From positions 1,195,667 to 1,219,218 of the forward strand of contig CP070709.1 in assembly GCA_020350305.1 (NCBI GenBank): 23,552 nucleotides of DNA, read 5' to 3'. This stretch comes from Candidatus Bathyarchaeota archaeon. Its GTDB lineage: Archaea; Thermoproteota; Bathyarchaeia; Bathyarchaeales; Bathyarchaeaceae. Position 1 is the first letter of the stretch; each line of letters begins with the position of its first letter. This document shows positions 7,599-13,729 of this stretch, one piece after another. The notes under the pieces were generated by a model that was not told the DNA's origin, made no database searches, and saw only the letters and a list, made by a program, of their open reading frames with translations. A program made the translations under genes and the position numbers.

Positions 7599-8600
7599 AT
7601 GAAACCTAGGAATGTTAATCTTTTCTTTTTCTTAATCATCTTGCTAATGTTTTCTGTGCGTAACGTTTTCGCTCATGCGCCCGACAAACCAACCGACAAC
7701 GAAAGCCTTGCAGCAGCTTATGCGATATCCGACCCTACGAAGTCTTGGGCCCTCTATGCAGAACTTCATGAAGGAGGAGAAGCCCAATATTATAAATTTG
7801 ACTTGCCACAGAATGAAAGGCTTCTCGTTCAGTTGTTTGTTCCAACTTCGGAGAAGAGCAGTTTCGTGCCCAACTTGGTTGTTGTGGGTCCTGGGATAAC
7901 CTCTCAAGATGCTGTGCCTGAATATGTCGAGACTGTTGAGGCTGTGGGAATAATGCTATTGGAGGGGCAGCGATCTTCTAGTCCCACCTATGAACCTTTT
8001 ACTCCAAGCAGTTTCTACGAATTAGCTAGCTTAGATCAGGAAGCCTCTGAAGGTGGAACCTATCATTTGGCGGTTTATGAGCCTTCTCAAGGAGGACACT
8101 ATGGCCTAGCCGTCGGCTACAAAGAAGAGTTCGGGTTAGATGAATTTATCAGAATACCACTAGATGTTATAGGCATTCATCAATGGGAGGGTCAGTCTTT
8201 ACTCTTCATCCTTGCTCCACTAATACTCACGATAGTCATTGGCCTTGCAATCTTAGTTCTGAAACGTCCTGTCATCTTGCGAACATTATTTAGCGGAATC
8301 GGAGTTTTTGTAGGCCTCCTATACTTGGGCGGCGGATTCATGACATTGACTCAAACGATTCTAGCCCTGACAACTGCTAATCCAGACTTAGGCGTGGTGT
8401 TGACTGCAATCTTCATTATGATACCGATTCTATTGGCTATAGCAGTTTTTCGACTTACGATTCACGAGAAGCAAATAACTGTTAGAACAAGGGTTTTCAT
8501 GGCGATTCTGGGAGTTCTGGGTCTTTTCGCCTGGGCAGGTCTGCTGATAGGCCCCGCATTGGCATTAATCGTAAGTTTTCTTCCCTCCAGGCGTTTTTAG
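7599..8600 (+). CDS. Secreted/membrane-anchored protein with four C-terminal membrane segments, function unknown
   Basis: The 333-residue protein starts with a clear signal peptide (KPRN, then a hydrophobic stretch at 8-24, cut near NVFA-HAP). About 170 extracytoplasmic residues follow. The beta-rich pattern AQYYKFDLPQNERLLVQLFV and GGTYHLAVYEPSQGGHYGLA resembles pre-peptidase C-terminal or emp24/GOLD-like beta-sandwich domains. About four membrane helices occupy roughly 200-222, 232-260, 265-285 and 300-328, ending in a short basic tail. No catalytic motif is visible. It could be a surface sensor or carbohydrate/metal-binding membrane protein; this is inference only. The gene is preceded by a TATA element at leaderless distance and shares a promoter motif with the peroxiredoxin gene at 10144. 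Confidence 0.8.
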   Translation: MKPRNVNLFFFLIILLMFSVRNVFAHAPDKPTDNESLAAAYAISDPTKSWALYAELHEGGEAQYYKFDLPQNERLLVQLFVPTSEKSSFVPNLVVVGPGITSQDAVPEYVETVEAVGIMLLEGQRSSSPTYEPFTPSSFYELASLDQEASEGGTYHLAVYEPSQGGHYGLAVGYKEEFGLDEFIRIPLDVIGIHQWEGQSLLFILAPLILTIVIGLAILVLKRPVILRTLFSGIGVFVGLLYLGGGFMTLTQTILALTTANPDLGVVLTAIFIMIPILLAIAVFRLTIHEKQITVRTRVFMAILGVLGLFAWAGLLIGPALALIVSFLPSRRF

Positions 8601-8635
8601 CGAAACAGTAAATATTCATTCAAACGCAAGTTAGA

Positions 8636-9121
8636 GTGGTGAGGTACTTGACGCTAGTCAAATTGCCAAAGATGGAAAAACACGAAATGAATCAACTTAT
8701 TCGAGTACAAATGCTTTGTCGGATTGCTTTCAAGGGAGACGAGTATCCGTATATGGCTCCATTTCAGTACGTTTTGATGAATGGATCTATATATTTTCAC
8801 TTTACAAATTATGGTAAGAAGATGAGGTTGCTTGAGAAGGATAAGCGGGTTTGTGTTGAGATAGAAGAGTACAGGCAAGATCTTAGCGAATATAGCTTTG
8901 TTGTTTTAAGAGGGACCTTAAAGGTTGTCAACGACCCTTATGAGAGAGCTACAATAATAAGAAGAATGGCTAAAGAAGGAGAACAAAAACTTTCGCCAAA
9001 CTTCCTCGCTGCTCACGGTTTCAAAAAAGAGGAAGGTTGGTCTTCACTTGCCCCCGAAAAACCTTTGATCATAGTCAAGCTCGAGAATGTAACTCAAGAA
9101 ATAGGCTTGAAATCTCCTTAG
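8636..9121 (+). CDS. Pyridoxamine 5'-phosphate oxidase-like FMN-binding protein (NimA-like)
   Basis: The 161-residue protein has the split-barrel flavin-binding pattern. An N-terminal helix is followed by MLCRIAFKGDEYPYMAPFQY, GSIYFHF, NYGKKMRLLEKDKRVCVEIE and FVVLRGTLKVV, as in the Pyridox_ox_2/putative PNPOx families (nitroimidazole reductase NimA relatives). Such proteins bind FMN, F420 or heme and act as small redox enzymes; the substrate is unknown. Start: GTG at 8636 or 8639. TAAATATT at 8609-8616 places the RNA start near 8638, which suggests a leaderless GTG start. It follows the membrane-protein gene by 35 bases but has its own TATA element, so it need not depend on that promoter. 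Confidence 0.82.
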   Translation: MVRYLTLVKLPKMEKHEMNQLIRVQMLCRIAFKGDEYPYMAPFQYVLMNGSIYFHFTNYGKKMRLLEKDKRVCVEIEEYRQDLSEYSFVVLRGTLKVVNDPYERATIIRRMAKEGEQKLSPNFLAAHGFKKEEGWSSLAPEKPLIIVKLENVTQEIGLKSP

Positions 9122-9178
9122 TTCAATTCTAAGCTTTTTGACCAATATTCCTGATCGTAAGAATAATTCTTTCGCACG

Positions 9179-9520
9179 TTATTTACCATTAGTGGAAATG
9201 CGTTTACATCCTTCTCTACATCTCGAGCAACGACTGATAAGTTGCTCAAGATTCTCCTCTCTGTCTATAGAACCTATCATCTTGGTTTGCTTCCATTTCT
9301 TACTTATGGCAGAGTAATGTCTGTAATTCCTGCGTTTCATCTCTCTAACTAGCTCATCGTGACGGTTACACAAACTATGAACTTCAAGTAGATTCTTATC
9401 TAAATAGCCTTTAACAGAATTCCCACGACTGATAGTTCCGATAAACATGTGAATTTCTGCATGTTCGCCTAGCAAATGTTGTCTACACATAATTCTAGGG
9501 TCAACCATCCACATTCTCAT
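9179..9520 (-). CDS. Pyrimidine dimer DNA glycosylase (DenV/T4 endonuclease V-like) family protein
   Basis: The 113-residue sequence starts MRMWMVDPRIMCRQHLLGEH and continues AEIHMFIGTISRG. This is the signature of the Pyr_excise family (PF03013), whose founder T4 endonuclease V removes UV-induced pyrimidine dimers. The glutamate in LGEHAE corresponds to the catalytic Glu23 region. T4 endonuclease V uses an N-terminal Thr2 amine as nucleophile, whereas residue 2 here is Arg, so lyase activity is uncertain. The C-terminus is Cys-rich (SRCSRCREGC), a possible metal site. A TATA-like ACTTAAAA at about 9546-9553 (minus) is about 27 bases before the ATG, giving a leaderless start. It converges on the flavoprotein gene with 57 bases between stops. 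Confidence 0.75.
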   Translation of the reverse strand: MRMWMVDPRIMCRQHLLGEHAEIHMFIGTISRGNSVKGYLDKNLLEVHSLCNRHDELVREMKRRNYRHYSAISKKWKQTKMIGSIDREENLEQLISRCSRCREGCKRISTNGK

Positions 9521-9663
9521 ATTTTATCAACTTGCAAATCCAGCATTTTAAGTTGTTGTGTACGATTAGTTTATTTCAAGGCCTCACTTCCATCGGATAT
9601 TGTAATCTTTGAAGCACATACTCATTGGTGGAAGAAAGCAAGATATTCCGAATCAGATCGAGG

Positions 9664-9723
9664 ACTTCGGGGGGGTTATCTCCAGCCTAAAGTACGTTCA
9701 AATCCCACATATGACGCCGAAGT
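9664..9723 (+). other. Inverted repeat enclosing a T-arm-like box, tRNA-like but not a tRNA
   Basis: A perfect 7-bp inverted repeat, ACTTCGG (9664-9670) and CCGAAGT (9717-9723), flanks 46 bases that contain GTTCAAATCCC, which matches a tRNA T-loop/box B. The flanking bases do not form a T stem and the span is too short for a tRNA. It is either a decayed tRNA fragment or chance. The alternating tract GCGCGCGCATA follows at 9725-9735. Confidence 0.25.
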
Positions 9724-9765
9724 AGCGCGCGCATAAGGAAAAAATTGGGGAGAAAAGGTTTTACT

Positions 9766-10038
9766 TTATTTTTCGATCATTTTGAAGAATATTTGAGTTA
9801 AAACCTTTCTTTCTTCAGGATTTGATATGTCCCACATCTCTTTGAGTAACTCTTCTTCTGGAGTGGCAGGACAAACCTTTTCCGATAGGAAATTTGCGAA
9901 AGCCTCCGATAGTTCTTGAATTGTTTCATCGGAAAGACCTAGATTTCGAGCTTGAGAAATTGCTTCTCGGATGGTTGATCTCCAAGTATTCCAGTCTTTC
10001 ATGAAATCCATCGCTTCCATACATTTTTCTTTTTCCAT
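9766..10038 (-). CDS. DUF3243 family protein
   Basis: The helical protein of about 90 residues contains WNTWRSTIREAISQARNLGL, SDETIQELSEAFANFLSEKV and PEERKVLTQIFFKMIEK. This pattern matches DUF3243 (PF11588; Bacillus YmfJ). The family is known mainly from Firmicutes and its function is unknown, so its presence here may reflect transfer. Possible starts are TTG 10050, GTG 10047 and ATG 10038. The ATG has GGTGA five bases upstream and is chosen. A TATA-like ATTATAAG at about 10072-10080 (minus) puts the RNA start near 10048, leaving a very short leader that still carries the ribosome site. It is divergent from the peroxiredoxin gene. Confidence 0.72.
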   Translation of the reverse strand: MEKEKCMEAMDFMKDWNTWRSTIREAISQARNLGLSDETIQELSEAFANFLSEKVCPATPEEELLKEMWDISNPEERKVLTQIFFKMIEK

Positions 10039-10084
10039 TTCCTTCACCAAACACAGAATTGTAAGTTAGTCGCTTATAATACTA

Positions 10085-10119
10085 TGTGTCTGTGTAGCAA
10101 CAGTAACATATACTTAAAT
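10085..10119 (+). promoter_or_regulatory. Promoter block (copy B of the shared 35-bp motif) for the peroxiredoxin operon
   Basis: TGTGTCTGTG, CAACAG, AACATA and ACTTAAAT occur in the same order and spacing as at 7541-7575 (29/35 identical). ACTTAAAT ends 25 bases before the GTG start at 10144, which implies a leaderless message, as for copy A. Confidence 0.55.
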
Positions 10120-10143
10120 TCTGAAGACAGCTTAGATTGAGAT

Positions 10144-10614
10144 GTGTTGGTTTGTTTGGTTAGTGAAGGAGAAGAGGCTCCAGACTTCACTTTGCAAGCG
10201 GATGATGGAAGAGAAGTGTCGTTGAGCGATTACAGAGATAAGAAGGTAGTTCTCTATTTCTATCCGAAAGACGGAACTCCGGGGTGTACCCTGGAGGCTA
10301 TTGAGTTCAGAGATATGATTAAAGAGTTTGATAAAGAAGATGCAGTGATACTCGGCGTAAGCAAGGACAGCGTCAAATCACATCGGAAGTTCAAGCGAAA
10401 ACATAATTTGAAATTCACCCTGCTCAGCGACACGGAAGGAAAAGTATTAGACCTCTATGGCGTCTGGAAAAAGAAAAGTCTCTTCGGTAGAACCTTTATG
10501 GGCGCGGAACGAACCACATTCCTTATCGATGAAAAAGGAATAGTGAAGAAAATATACCGGAAGGTAAAGGTAAAAGGACACGCCCAAGCCTGCATCCTGG
10601 ACTTAAAAGACTAG
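10144..10614 (+). CDS. Thiol peroxidase, Bcp/PrxQ-type peroxiredoxin (1-Cys-like)
   Basis: This protein reduces hydrogen and organic peroxides through a peroxidatic cysteine. The 156 residues have EAPDFTLQADDGREVSLSDY, then VVLYFYPKDGTPGCTLEAIE with peroxidatic Cys48, followed by FRDMI, VILGVSKDS and the C-terminal KGHAQACILDL. The classic Bcp motif has a resolving cysteine five residues after the first; here that position (53) is Ile. Extra cysteines at 4 and 150 could resolve, or the enzyme works as a 1-Cys type. Start: GTG at 10144, at leaderless distance from the TATA element. An internal TTG follows at once. Two small genes follow closely (10650 and 10864), the first with its own Shine-Dalgarno, so this is likely a three-gene operon. 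Confidence 0.93.
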   Translation: MLVCLVSEGEEAPDFTLQADDGREVSLSDYRDKKVVLYFYPKDGTPGCTLEAIEFRDMIKEFDKEDAVILGVSKDSVKSHRKFKRKHNLKFTLLSDTEGKVLDLYGVWKKKSLFGRTFMGAERTTFLIDEKGIVKKIYRKVKVKGHAQACILDLKD

Positions 10615-10649
10615 AGATCGGCTCTACACGTTCTGTTTGGAGAGTTGAT

Positions 10650-10880
10650 ATGAAGATCAGAAATAGTTTCGCCACAAGTCTCAAATCATTTTCTTTTGTT
10701 TTGGAGAGGTTTTTTCCACGGTTTATCAGGTCTTTCTTGAACAAAAAACTTAGAGAAATCAAAGATAAAGGGGCTATAAAAGACTACAAGTTGAAAGTCA
10801 AGCGAAAAAGAAAGTATTACTATACTATTGAAGTGGATCTTTTTTTCGATGTGAAGAAAGGAGGTGAAAAGTCTGACTGA
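10650..10880 (+). CDS. Small basic protein, unknown function
   Basis: The protein has 76 residues, rich in Lys/Arg, with an amphipathic N-terminal half (SFVLERFFPRFIRSFLNKKL) and a beta-like C-terminal half (KYYYTIEVDLFFDV). The family is not recognised. Coding is supported by GGAGAG five bases before the ATG and by position 35 bases after the peroxiredoxin gene. Its final codons contain the Shine-Dalgarno of the next small gene and its stop overlaps that gene, so the two are probably translated together. A membrane-associating or nucleic-acid-binding role would fit the charge; that is inference. Confidence 0.6.
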   Translation: MKIRNSFATSLKSFSFVLERFFPRFIRSFLNKKLREIKDKGAIKDYKLKVKRKRKYYYTIEVDLFFDVKKGGEKSD

Positions 10881-10989
10881 ACAGAAGAAAGGACAAGCAA
10901 AGATCACAATTGACATAGAAATAAACGAGCCTTTGATGGAATCAATTATAGCCAATATACCTGAAATCATAAAAATATTCAGAAAATGA
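10864..10989 (+). CDS. Tiny protein overlapping the preceding gene, unusual start
   Basis: An open frame of about 38-41 residues reads KGQAKITIDIEINEPLMESI, then IANIPEIIKIFRK and stop TGA at 10987-10989. A strong Shine-Dalgarno GGAGGTGA (10861-10868) lies inside the end of the upstream gene. No ATG follows it. The in-frame choices are the GTG at 10864, which lies inside the Shine-Dalgarno itself, or a CTG at 10873 about 5 bases after it. Spacing favours initiation at CTG, which would be non-canonical. The strand-then-helix pattern is protein-like. Function is unknown. The pairing with the 76-residue gene suggests a small two-subunit unit. Confidence 0.45.
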   Translation: MKSLTEQKKGQAKITIDIEINEPLMESIIANIPEIIKIFRK

Positions 10990-11015
10990 GCTGAGTCCAT
11001 TTGGGTGCACAATCG

Positions 11016-11088
11016 GGAAGAGCGGGGTAGCTTAGTAGCCTGCAGGCCTGTGGATCCTGGCGCCCGGGTTCAAATCCCGGCCCCGGCT
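11016..11088 (+). tRNA. tRNA-His (GTG)-like gene with a mispaired acceptor stem; possibly a pseudogene
   Basis: The 73-nt span folds as a tRNA from the D arm onward. The D stem is GGG/CCT with A14, G15 and A21. The anticodon arm is CAGG/CCTG, with one C-T mismatch at the loop end, and loop CTGTGGA gives anticodon GTG (11050-11052) behind U33. The variable region is 4 nt. A perfect T arm, CCGGG-TTCAAAT-CCCGG, is followed by 3' acceptor CCCCGGC. The 5' acceptor strand should be GCCGGGG but reads GGAAGAG, leaving at most three pairs, and position 8 is C instead of U. G18 is replaced by A. An alternative using GAGC/GCTC plus GGGG/CCCC pairs the acceptor with a bulge but destroys the D arm. Either it is a damaged copy, perhaps from recombination at the gene, or it matures unusually. 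Confidence 0.55.
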
Positions 11089-11258
11089 CTAACGCTAGTC
11101 AGGCTCTGGAGGCTGGTTCCTTGTTTCGGCTCCATCAGGCGTCTCATTGAATCCACAAGGGCGTTCTCTTGGACCTGTGAAATATTCAGTCCGACTCGCT
11201 CGGCGGTTTCCAAAATCTCCCTGTTGATGTAAACACAGGTTGAAACTTTCTTTCCCAT
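11070..11258 (-). CDS. Ribbon-helix-helix (CcdA-like) small DNA-binding protein
   Basis: The 62-residue protein begins MGKKVSTCVYINREILETAE and continues RVGLNISQVQENALVDSMRR. This is one beta strand plus two helices, typical of archaeal RHH/CcdA-like antitoxins and repressors that bind DNA as dimers. No toxin gene is adjacent. The last residues (SVRAGAGI) are encoded by the antisense of the 3' half of the tRNA-His-like gene, and the stop lies in the T loop. The C-terminus was therefore probably created when this gene came to lie against the tRNA. The ATG lies just outside copy 1 of the dispersed repeat, which occupies its promoter region. Confidence 0.6.
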   Translation of the reverse strand: MGKKVSTCVYINREILETAERVGLNISQVQENALVDSMRRLMEPKQGTSLQSLTSVRAGAGI

Positions 11259-11275
11259 ATTCTCATGTGTCTCAA

Positions 11276-11325
11276 TATGATTTCATGTGCGATTCGATAT
11301 TCAATGCCCTCTAAGGAGGAAGCTG
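11276..11325 (+). repeat. Dispersed intergenic repeat, copy 1
   Basis: TATGATTTCATGTGC (11276-11290), a 16-base spacer, then CCCTCTAAGGA (11307-11317), followed by a half-matching tail ending CTGAGCTAGT. Both blocks are identical to copy 2 at 17282-17338 with nearly the same spacing. Copy 3 at 19879 is diverged. Between this copy and the next gene is the alternating tract CGCGCGTGCATG (11365-11376). Confidence 0.6.
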
Positions 11326-11382
11326 AGCTAGTCATCTTGTGGTAGGTCTACGACAACTTGGATTCGCGCGTGCATGAAACGT

Positions 11383-12165
11383 CTAGGGATTTAGCTTGCG
11401 ACGCCAGATCTTACACCACTTCTTAAGGGTCGAGAGTTTAGCAATGCCTGATGTGTAATATTGGACTTCCCATCCCGCCTTGAGGATCTCTTCCTCAGTT
11501 CTTCCTGACACAATCATCTTCTTCATTACTTTGCGAACATTATTAATGTAGTCCATCAGTTCAACAACCTTGTCTTTTCCAGCTACTGGACCATGTCCAG
11601 GAATGAAATACTTGGCATCAAGAGAGAGGTACTCTTTCAAAGCTTGGATCCACTCATCTGGGTCACCATTTCTGGCGCCTCCCCAAGGGTAGTAGTCTAC
11701 CCAGAAGTTGTCTCCGGCAACGATTGCTTTGTAGTTTGGACAATAAGCATACGTCGAACCATCGGTGTGGCCGCCTGTTCGCTTGATGATGAGACGAACG
11801 TCGCCATCTCGAATTTCCAGCTGATCATCAAAAGTCTCATTGGGGAAAGTCAGCCTAAATCCTTCTGGGGGCTTTCGTCCTGCTCGTTTAAGATTCTTCA
11901 ACAACAGGTTTGAGGAGATAATCCTGCAATCAGAAAATGCTGGTAGACCACGAGTATGATCAGAATGAAAATGCGTTAGGATTACCATCTCAACCTTTCT
12001 CTTGGAAATTCCTTCGATCTCTCCTCTAATCTCCATTGCTGCAGGCAGCCGTATTCCACAGTCAACCATAACCACTCTACTAGGGAAAACAAGGGCAGTG
12101 ACGTTTGCGTAGGCAGGTTGCCCACTGATCATATAGATGTTCTCAGCCACTTTTCTGAAGACCAA
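11383..12165 (-). CDS. Metallo-beta-lactamase-fold hydrolase
   Basis: The 260-residue MBL-fold protein has a complete dinuclear metal site: HFHSDH (His65, His67, Asp69, His70), GGHTDGS (His133), AGDN (Asp152) and PGHGP (His191). The pattern and the insert DNFWVDYYPWGGARNGDPDEW resemble the SoxH/CphA-like or glyoxalase-II-like subgroup. The C-terminal 50 residues are helical and basic, a feature of dimerising MBL enzymes. The substrate is unknown. The start is TTG at 12165; the only upstream signal is a weak GAGG. It lies 14 bases after the Ntn-hydrolase gene on the same strand, so the two are co-transcribed and may act on the same amide or ester compound. Confidence 0.88.
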   Translation of the reverse strand: MVFRKVAENIYMISGQPAYANVTALVFPSRVVMVDCGIRLPAAMEIRGEIEGISKRKVEMVILTHFHSDHTRGLPAFSDCRIISSNLLLKNLKRAGRKPPEGFRLTFPNETFDDQLEIRDGDVRLIIKRTGGHTDGSTYAYCPNYKAIVAGDNFWVDYYPWGGARNGDPDEWIQALKEYLSLDAKYFIPGHGPVAGKDKVVELMDYINNVRKVMKKMIVSGRTEEEILKAGWEVQYYTSGIAKLSTLKKWCKIWRRKLNP

Positions 12166-12179
12166 CTACCAACCCTCAA

Positions 12180-13217
12180 TTATTTGTTGAGTTTGAAGTG
12201 AGTGGGCAATGTTTGATAGTCGTTTCTGCAGGGAGGCCCATCAGAGACTAGGGCATTTATTCCACCAAGTGTGTGTATCCAAGACCAGAGTGTTCCGCCT
12301 TTTACTCCTGTGAAGCGATCGCATAGCCCCCCTTCATCAGTACGACTCCTTGCCAGTCTGCGTGCATAATCTGTAGTGACAGGCCCATTTCGGCTTTGAA
12401 ACCATTGTAATACGCTGTTGTACCTTTTCACTGTGCTACCTTCAAGCAACCAATTCTGATCCTCGAATTTCCGCATTTCCTTTGACACGTAATGGTTTGT
12501 CGAAATCCCTATTCCTTCATCGAAGTTAACCACTTCAACTCTTTCAGGGCAGGTTTCTGCTTTAGCAATGTTGTTTTGTAGATCGCAAAGCAGAAAGTTC
12601 CAACCGTGAAAGTGTGGAACATTTGTGAGAAACTCGACTGCCTCGTTAGTCGTAGAATGATGGTCTAGGACCCATCTTGTCACAAGACTGAACACCACGC
12701 CTGGTTGAGGTTGGCCAGCGTAGCCACCAATACTCGCCGCAATTGCCAGACCCTTCTCATTGAACCCGCAATACCTACTACTAAGCGAATCAGAGAACCC
12801 TACACTGGCGTAACCCTTCTTGAGTTCTGTCCAGAAAACCGTAAGGTATTCTCTATCCGAATCCAAATAATCATAGTTGCGGATAAAAAGCGGTTTTCCC
12901 TCTGCAGTGTGCTTCCCAGAGATCGCAACTGCTGAGCATGATTGTGGACTGAGTCTGGCATACGAACACAACGGCCACACCTTGACTTTTTGATAATCCG
13001 CATCAGCACCATCTGCAACACCTCGGAGTTCATCCAAGAAGCCTGGCATATGCCGACGGACTATTTCTTCACATTGATTCGCGAACTTTAATCTTCCTAG
13101 AGACACAGTTTCATGAAAAGATTCGAACCAGATTTGCGGAAGGGTTTTCTCCTTGATCATCTTTCCTTGCTCATAGCCCATCTCGTAATAAGTGCCTTTC
13201 ACTTTCGCTTGATACAT
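12180..13217 (-). CDS. Peptidase C45 / acyl-CoA:6-aminopenicillanic acid acyltransferase-like Ntn hydrolase
   Basis: The 345-residue protein matches the C45 (AAT) family of self-cleaving N-terminal-nucleophile hydrolases. GTYYEMGYEQG and LDELRGVADGADADY belong to the propeptide, and SPQSCSAVAISGKH places the nucleophile at Cys94, exposed after autoproteolysis. PLFIRNYDYLD is the conserved substrate-pocket motif, and a bile-acid-hydrolase-like core follows (RYCGFNEKGLAIAAS, GWNFLLCD, GISTNHY). These enzymes cleave or transfer acyl groups on amides. Penicillin chemistry is not implied; the natural archaeal substrate is unknown. The ATG at 13217 has a TATA box (minus-strand CTTATAT, 13253-13259) at a distance giving a leader of about 10 nt. 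It leads an operon with the MBL-fold gene. Confidence 0.87.
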   Translation of the reverse strand: MYQAKVKGTYYEMGYEQGKMIKEKTLPQIWFESFHETVSLGRLKFANQCEEIVRRHMPGFLDELRGVADGADADYQKVKVWPLCSYARLSPQSCSAVAISGKHTAEGKPLFIRNYDYLDSDREYLTVFWTELKKGYASVGFSDSLSSRYCGFNEKGLAIAASIGGYAGQPQPGVVFSLVTRWVLDHHSTTNEAVEFLTNVPHFHGWNFLLCDLQNNIAKAETCPERVEVVNFDEGIGISTNHYVSKEMRKFEDQNWLLEGSTVKRYNSVLQWFQSRNGPVTTDYARRLARSRTDEGGLCDRFTGVKGGTLWSWIHTLGGINALVSDGPPCRNDYQTLPTHFKLNK

Positions 13218-13729
13218 CCAAAATCACGCCTAACGAAGAGTGATGATCCTGAATATAAGCTTTTGCACGGAGAAAGTTTCAAAATACGCATTTTCTGACT
13301 TTTAAATCTGTATTTGCTGGATTCAAGCTCTTTTAAATCCTTTTCCATGGTCTAGTGCAATTTAAAACCCTATTGCTCAATTATACTCAAATTTAAACCG
13401 CATTCGGTCTTATTTTGCAATATTGGACAAATGCTTGATTAACACGCTCGAAAGAGCAAGTATGTGCGCTCAAATCTAGTAGGTTGATTCCTGGCATGCA
13501 TGATGCCCTAGACTAGTTGTTTCATCTTGAGTATATTTCTATTCCCGATAAGCAATTGAATTCGTTTGGATAATCTCACTGGCAATTTAGCTGCAGATTT
13601 AGCAGTATCAGAATCGTTGCGACTTGCGCGCGCATAGAAAAGAATGTTTTGATGGGCTATGCCCTGTGCATGTAGACCCCGAATAACAAAAGGCTGGGAT
13701 TCTTTTACATTTCATAATATTGGGCGGAG
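13218..13729. other. Gene-free 0.5-kb gap with hairpins and alternating purine-pyrimidine tracts
   Basis: No convincing coding frame is seen. Besides the promoter of the C45-type gene (13253-13259), the gap holds a small stem with GNRA loop, GCTC-GAAA-GAGC (13446-13457). It also holds a 5-bp stem GGCAT/ATGCC around GCATG (13493-13507). Alternating tracts occur at 13461-13469, 13494-13502, 13625-13636 (TGCGCGCGCATA) and 13665-13674. A short non-coding RNA is possible but not demonstrable here. Confidence 0.4.

Noticed and set aside
9664..9736. Candidate tRNA with ACTTCGG/CCGAAGT acceptor
   Set aside because: The enclosed 46 bases cannot hold D, anticodon and T arms, and GTTCAAATCCC lacks a paired stem. 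Kept only as an odd element.
11593..11913. Plus-strand frame of 106 residues
   Set aside because: It is antisense to the metallo-beta-lactamase-fold gene, whose full metal-binding motif set is present.
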